Below the pieces are notes generated by a model that saw only the letters and a list, made by a program, of their open reading frames with translations, was not told the origin of the DNA and ran no database searches. The translations under genes and the position numbers were made by a program. Below are positions 58,703-64,000 of a stretch of DNA of 64,000 nucleotides, piece by piece. The stretch covers positions 28,238,880 through 28,302,879 of the forward strand of contig NC_059379.1 of assembly GCF_019703515.2 (NCBI RefSeq), in the 5' to 3' direction. The DNA is from Myxocyprinus asiaticus (lineage: Eukaryota > Chordata > Actinopteri > Cypriniformes > Catostomidae). The stretch's first letter is position 1, and every line of letters starts with the position of its first letter.

Positions 58703-59937
58703 TATTGCCTTCCCAAGTTAGAAATGATGAAGAGTTGTTTCCATTTCAAGGTCTTTAGCATCATGGATGTTGTGAAGGAATGATTTTCCATTGTCTTTGC
58801 TATGTATAATAACACTTGTTGAGTTTGTGCTGATCAGACGAAGTTAGACTGAGCATTGAGAAATGTCGCAACAAAGATTATTCAGTAAATTCAGCTCATT
58901 TTTACCAACACTTCATCTCCTGCATCCTGCCTCCTGCCTCCTGCTATATTCCCATGCTTACTCTGCCTACTCTTCGGCTGGTAGAAGAGTTCACATAATA
59001 AGCTGTTGATGTTGACTGGTTTTGAATATCAGACAGAACTCTGATATTTGGATATCTTCTGACATAGAGAAAGATCTAGTAAAGAAACTGGATCTAACAG
59101 GGTCAAGAAATCTGTGTAGTTAAGGCAATAAAATGAGTCATTTTATTTAGTTAAACCTGAAACTAAGCACACACTCATTTAAACACATCCTTGCACCTGC
59201 AGTTGTTTTAAATAGATCTCAAGTAGAACGAGCACACAAGTGCGTTTCGTAGGCTACCTACAGAAACCACCGAAAATGGTGGCCCATTGGCCACCCCACT
59301 CGCAATTGCAATATTGGTCATTTTTTGTCTTGTGCACAATTTAGTTTTTTAGAATTGGAACCGTCTCTGTAAAGCCACAACACACAGGAGACTCAGTTTT
59401 TGCAACCTCCTATCCAACGATACAAAAATGCTGCCTAAAAATGTCTGTGCCACCACAGACTGATCGCTGGCCCCTGCCCGGCCACCCCTGTGATAAACTC
59501 CTGGCTCTGCCCCTGAAAATAGGCAACAGGAAAGAGTAGAGCCAACTGGGTGACCATGACACTGCAGTCAGTGCAGTTGTGTCACTGGAGTTCACAGTCT
59601 TTGGAGCAGTGAATCTGAACCGAAAAGACAGATGGTGGCTTGAGGCAGGAAGAGCAAACTCAGTATTCCACACCTGTTGACTCAAACCAACACTAATGTC
59701 CTCGTTTTGAATACATGATGAATTCATGAATGTCTTTTGTTTCATTGTTTGTCAGCCAAAGAGAAATAATGGACATGCAGTTTACGTGTAATGTGTCATC
59801 AAGTTTATATTACATGGTACAATGGGATTTTATTTGATGTTAAAGGTATTTGTTGTTAATGCTCTCAAAAAAGCATCTTGCTGTCTCAAAGGTATTTGCC
59901 TAAGTTGACAAATTTTGCCCTATAAATGTTGTCCCTA
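58703..59937. other. Intergenic; hAT-like remnant
   Basis: 59270-59520 contains 'ggccaccc...ggctctgcccctga', the end of a hAT-type repeat. No gene seen. Confidence 0.4.
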
Positions 59938-60364
59938 TGTAATGGGAGCAAGCTGGTACGTGATAGCTGTGAGGTATGAGTAAACCTCACTCCCCTGGCC
60001 TCAAAAGGCACACTAGCGACTAAAGCTAGATGCTGTAGCCTTCAGCCTCCTCGTTATTGCACCCGCCTCCCGTGCCGGCTGACGCCGGTGCAAATCCTGC
60101 TCTGAGCAGATCAAGCAGGACTGGTTACAGTGGTGCCGTGACCAGGATGGGAGTGAGGTTTAGGGGGGTGAGTGTAATGGGAGCAAGCTGATACGTGATA
60201 CCAGTGCGGTATGTGTAAATCTCACTCCCCTGGCCTTAAGAGGCGCACTAGCAACTGACACTAGGAGCTGTAGCCTTTAGTCTCCTCGATAGTGTGCCCA
60301 CCTCCCATGCCGACTGATGCCGGTTCGAATCCCACTCGGTGCGGGTCAAGCAGGACCGGTTACA
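59938..60364 (+). mobile_element. Miniature LTR element (TRIM-like) with tRNA-like LTRs
   Basis: LTRs at 59938-60129 and 60173-60364, each 192 bp, about four-fifths identical by eye, starting tgtaatgggagcaagctg and ending ggttaca. The 43-bp interior has tggtgccgtgacc one base after the LTR (primer-binding-like; the first eight bases would fit the tRNA-Phe 3-prime end, the rest do not) and aggtttaggggggtgag before the second LTR (purine tract). CCTA stands on both sides (59934-59937, 60365-60368). No coding capacity, so it would depend on enzymes of another element. Confidence 0.85.
60033..60105 (+). other. tRNA-like module inside LTR
   Basis: The segment cgcctcccgtgccgg followed by gacgccggtgcaaatcctg corresponds to an anticodon arm (loop with CCC, as in tRNA-Gly) and a T arm. 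The second LTR has the canonical B-box ggttcgaatcc at 60322-60332. An A-box was not identified. Confidence 0.55.
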
Positions 60365-60691
60365 CCTACAGTATATTTACACAATAATACTGTATCACCC
60401 TGGGGGCTTTTTACGCCCTTGTCACTTTTTTTTTTTATTATTTCTTTTCACACAAATGATGTTGCTCCATCAATATTTAATTAAAATATATATATATATT
60501 TTTTCAATCTTGATATATTTTGTGACCAGGAAAAAAGCTAATTTTTCAATTTTTCAATTTTGTAACAATAAAGACATTATAATGACAGAAATACATTATT
60601 GACAAAAATTTAATAGCGTTATCGTTATAAAATAATAAAAACTTTTAATGTATCTGTTAAACCTGAACACATATAGTAATAAAGATATTCG

Positions 60692-61540
60692 CAGGGTTGG
60701 GGAGTTACGGAATACATGTAACAGGATTACGTATTTAAAATACAAAATATAAATAACTGTATTCCACTACAGTTACAATTTAAATCATTGGTAAGTAGAA
60801 TACAGTTACATTCAAAAAGTATTTTGATTACTGAAGAGATTACTTTGCATTTTATTGTCATTTGTTTAATTTAATATTTAGTCCTTTCAGATGGAAAACA
60901 TTTATACATAAAAATGATGCGATCTAAAGTGCATTTGAACAGCGGTGAAACACTTTCTTATGATGTGTTACATTCATACGAGCAGACAGAGAAGTAAGTC
61001 TGAAGTAAGTTTGGAGCAGAAGAAATAGAAATAAACCTTGTGTAAATTGTCAGGTTTACGCTAAGCTAAAATGCTATTTCTAGCCATTTTACATGCACGT
61101 TACCAGGGCGATCATATTTTTTTTATCTAAACAATTCACGTTGGATCATAATTTCTTTTTTCCAGTAAGACCTTTGATATTAGAGCAAAAATCATATTCT
61201 TGATAATAATTTTTTATTTTTTTTTCCTGTAAAAATATCTAAAAATCCTTAAAACGAGATCAATTTGATTCATCTTGTTTTAGAAACAACACTGCATAAG
61301 ATATTTAGGTTTTTCAGAGAATGTATTTTTAACATGTGTATTTTGTCTTACTGTACTGGCAGAGTTTTTATAGTCAAAACAAGTGAAAAAATCTACCAGT
61401 GCTGAAGAGGTAATCCAAAGTATTTAGAATATGTTACTGACCTTGAGTAATCTAACGGAATATATTACAAATTACATTTTACAGCATGTATTCTGTAATC
61501 TGTAGTGGAATACATTTCAAAAGTAACCCTCCCAACCCTG
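60692..61540. mobile_element. hAT-type MITE
   Basis: Ends cagggttggggagttac and ctcccaaccctg inverted, with long subterminal 'tgtattccactacag' inverted blocks. Target duplication gatattcg / gatattca (60684-60691, 61541-61548), 7 of 8. Confidence 0.8.
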
Positions 61541-61548
61541 GATATTCA

Positions 61549-61948
61549 TATTACATTCAGAAAGGTTGTACGAACTCTGAGCTGTATTTATTTATCATTT
61601 GCCTCTGTTTCACTGGCAGTAATTGCACAAATCAAATTAAACTTTATTCACACATTAGCCTTTATTTGTTTGGTAAATTAATGCAATGCATTTCATTTTT
61701 GTCAATAACAACACTTAAAAGGTTGGCTGATACTTGATCACATGTTCCTCCACAACTGTCAATAATTACAGATCATAAACATGATGCGTAATCCATATAC
61801 AAGGCAAAAGATAAATAGCTGTCCATCCAAGATCATAACAAAGGTCAAACTTTCTTTTTTTTTTCTTTTTTTATTACCCAAGATAGACAACAGAGGGAGA
61901 CATTTAGCACCACAAAATAACATAAATTTACAATTGGGAGGGATTTTT

Positions 61949-61982
<34 letters not shown>

Positions 61983-64000
61983 GGAAAGAAGAAAAAAAGA
62001 AAGATAAGAAGAAGAGGAAAGGGAAAAAGCTTGTTTTTTTGTCCTGCATCTTCTGATGTCAAGCATAGTCAGAGGTTTCTTATGTATTACGTTTACAGCA
62101 GTTAGTCACTTAATTTGAAGGGGAAATTTGACTTTGAATCTGAGTGCAACAGACTGTCAGATGATGATTTCTCAACAACATGTTGCCATACTGCAGGGAT
62201 TCCATCTTTCTCGAACACATTGAGAAAATAATCATTACCAGCCTACTTCCAAACCTAAATTTTAACATGCAATTAATATGGCTTTTTCACTTACAAAACA
62301 ACTAAAAAAAATCACAATATAACAAGTAGATAATTTTCATCAAGCATGCTGCTTATTTTGTATTTTGGTTGAAGTTTTAGAATGTTGAACATGCATTATA
62401 TTCCCTATTCAATGAAAGAAGCATTTAAAAACAGGCCTGTGGCTTTGTGAAGTTTAATTAAAACAATCAGTTTGTCCGCAAATGACCTCTCAACAATAGA
62501 GTTTGAAGAATCATTTAATTAGACTTGTGGATTATTCTGCTTGGGTGCTTCATAATAAATTGGATCTTTAAAATAAATAACTCGATACACACGGCAAAAA
62601 CTGAGCTGTGGCAGCTTAGCAACCAGGGTAATGACAGGCACTCAATGGCATGTCAGAGCAGCCTGCCATTAAAGTTGCAATGAGTTATGCTACATGCTGA
62701 AAATGACCCCGGAGACCCCAATACACAATACATAGCCTTCATTATTTGCAACTATTGTATAAGGTGAGAGATTATTCATTCTTCAAGGTAAGCTTGGGGT
62801 ATGTTGAGGAATGACAGAAATCATTTAAATCTCTGATGCATACAGAAGTAAAATTGTAATGCTATATTGTACCATATATCAGACTAGGAACTTGACATGA
62901 GATACTGATATGCTGCTGAACAGTTGAAGGCACATTGAATTGAACTCAGTCAAAGAAAATCTACTTGTTTAAAAGATGATCAAATTGAACACTGAGATAA
63001 CTACTTTGAAATAAATAATTCTTCTCCAGGTTTCAAAATATGTTTGTCTTGATCCTAGAAAAATCTGTTTACACAACACTTCTAGGCATGAACTCATTCA
63101 CCTATAGCATCACTTGCAGTATAACAGACCATTGACTTTTAGACTATCACCAGGTGCTATTATGTGGCCCACTAATTTTGGCACCTTGCAGGCCATTACA
63201 AGTTGGACATATACAAACAATAAACAAGTTCGGTTTGAATAATTGTTTTAGCCCTTCACAAATCTTGAAATGCTCTAAACCCCTTAAAAGTTTTAAGCGA
63301 AAAATGATTAAATAGCCTATGTTTCATTAAGTGCATTTACATGCACAGCAATCAAAACCCCCTCAAAAATCAGCTTTTCAAGAAAACCGACAACATTTAC
63401 ATGAGATTTGAAATAATTGGGTTATTCTCTGCTTTTGATGTCAAGCCGTAAATAGGCATGAGCACAACACTTGCACACTTTGGATTAGCAGGTAGGAAAA
63501 CCGGCAAAGGTGTTTACATGCAACGCGAAATCAGGGTAATGGGCAAAACTCTAACTGCTTATGACCTTACCCAGATAAAGGAAAGCCATTTAAGGCATTT
63601 GTCAGCTTATTAAGCATAATTAGTATAAAATCGTGCATGTAAATACGCTCATGACAAGTCTCATGTAAATGCTGTTTCCATGCTTTGTCGGATTTATTGA
63701 ATAACCTAGTTATCAGCATATTGGTGTGCTTGTAAACATGCAATTTTCATTCTGCATCATGGCACCTCCAATATTTACATATTATGTAGCTCTGTGAGCG
63801 ACAAATCTTGTTACAGGGGTTTTAAATTAGTTTTTATTTACAAGCAAATAATAGTAGATGAGTTGATTGTACATTCAGGTTGGAGGGTTTGTTGTTAAAG
63901 CTCTATGAATGAATGCACACACACAAACCAAACAGTTTCTACATATCTCTTTCTTTGTCTTTTCAAACAATTATTTACAGTAAGGCACTTAGAACATAAT
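61549..64000. other. Gene-free end of window; possible conserved non-coding DNA
   Basis: After a poly-T tract (61950-61978) the sequence is free of recognisable repeats. The stretch 62450-62760 is balanced in composition and rich in homeobox-like words (catttaattagac), which is typical of enhancers but not proof. Confidence 0.35.

Overview
The window is nuclear DNA of a teleost, most likely a cypriniform fish. Vertebrate gene exons with GT-AG introns lie in AT-rich sequence packed with fish transposons: Sleeping Beauty-type Tc1 elements, a 5S-rRNA-derived SINE3, a tRNA-derived SINE like those of carps, and many TTAA-flanked and hAT-type miniature elements. No bacterial-style genes, operons or CRISPR arrays are present. 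The species cannot be named from the sequence alone.

Two protein genes are supported, arranged tail to tail. usp22 runs on the + strand from before the window to 34119. Twelve exons (human exons 2-13) join in one frame and encode 467 residues plus a stop; exon 1 lies upstream of base 1. The product is the ubiquitin hydrolase of the SAGA deubiquitinating module. tnfrsf13b (TACI, the BAFF/APRIL receptor of B cells) runs on the - strand in three exons (44174-44060, 40044-39811, 38093-37822) and encodes 206 residues. Its single cysteine-rich domain appears to lack the first conserved cysteine. About 3.7 kb separates the two stop codons. Both human genes lie on 17p11.2, which fits conserved synteny.

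By region: 1-14346, usp22 introns 1-4 with a hAT element, a SINE3 and nested TTAA MITEs; 14347-24883, usp22 exons 5-6 and a 10-kb intron with nested hAT elements, two Tc1 copies and a local duplication; 24884-34119, the remaining exons with two further Sleeping Beauty-type copies; 34120-37821, usp22 3-prime flank; 37822-44174, tnfrsf13b with a nearly intact Tc1 in intron 2; 44175-64000, gene-free sequence holding a LINE fragment inside an LTR element, a 33-bp minisatellite, a Tc1-like element split by a SINE, a 364-bp inverted duplication, hAT elements and a miniature LTR element.

The most unusual object is that miniature LTR element at 59938-60364. It has two 192-bp LTRs with TG...CA ends, only 43 bp between them (a primer-binding-like site and a purine tract), and a 4-bp target duplication. 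A related solo LTR with its own 4-bp duplication lies in a usp22 intron at 25355-25544. Both carry a segment resembling the 3-prime half of a tRNA, with a Pol III B-box. This resembles the plant Cassandra design, where the LTR carries 5S rRNA sequence, but with a tRNA-like module.
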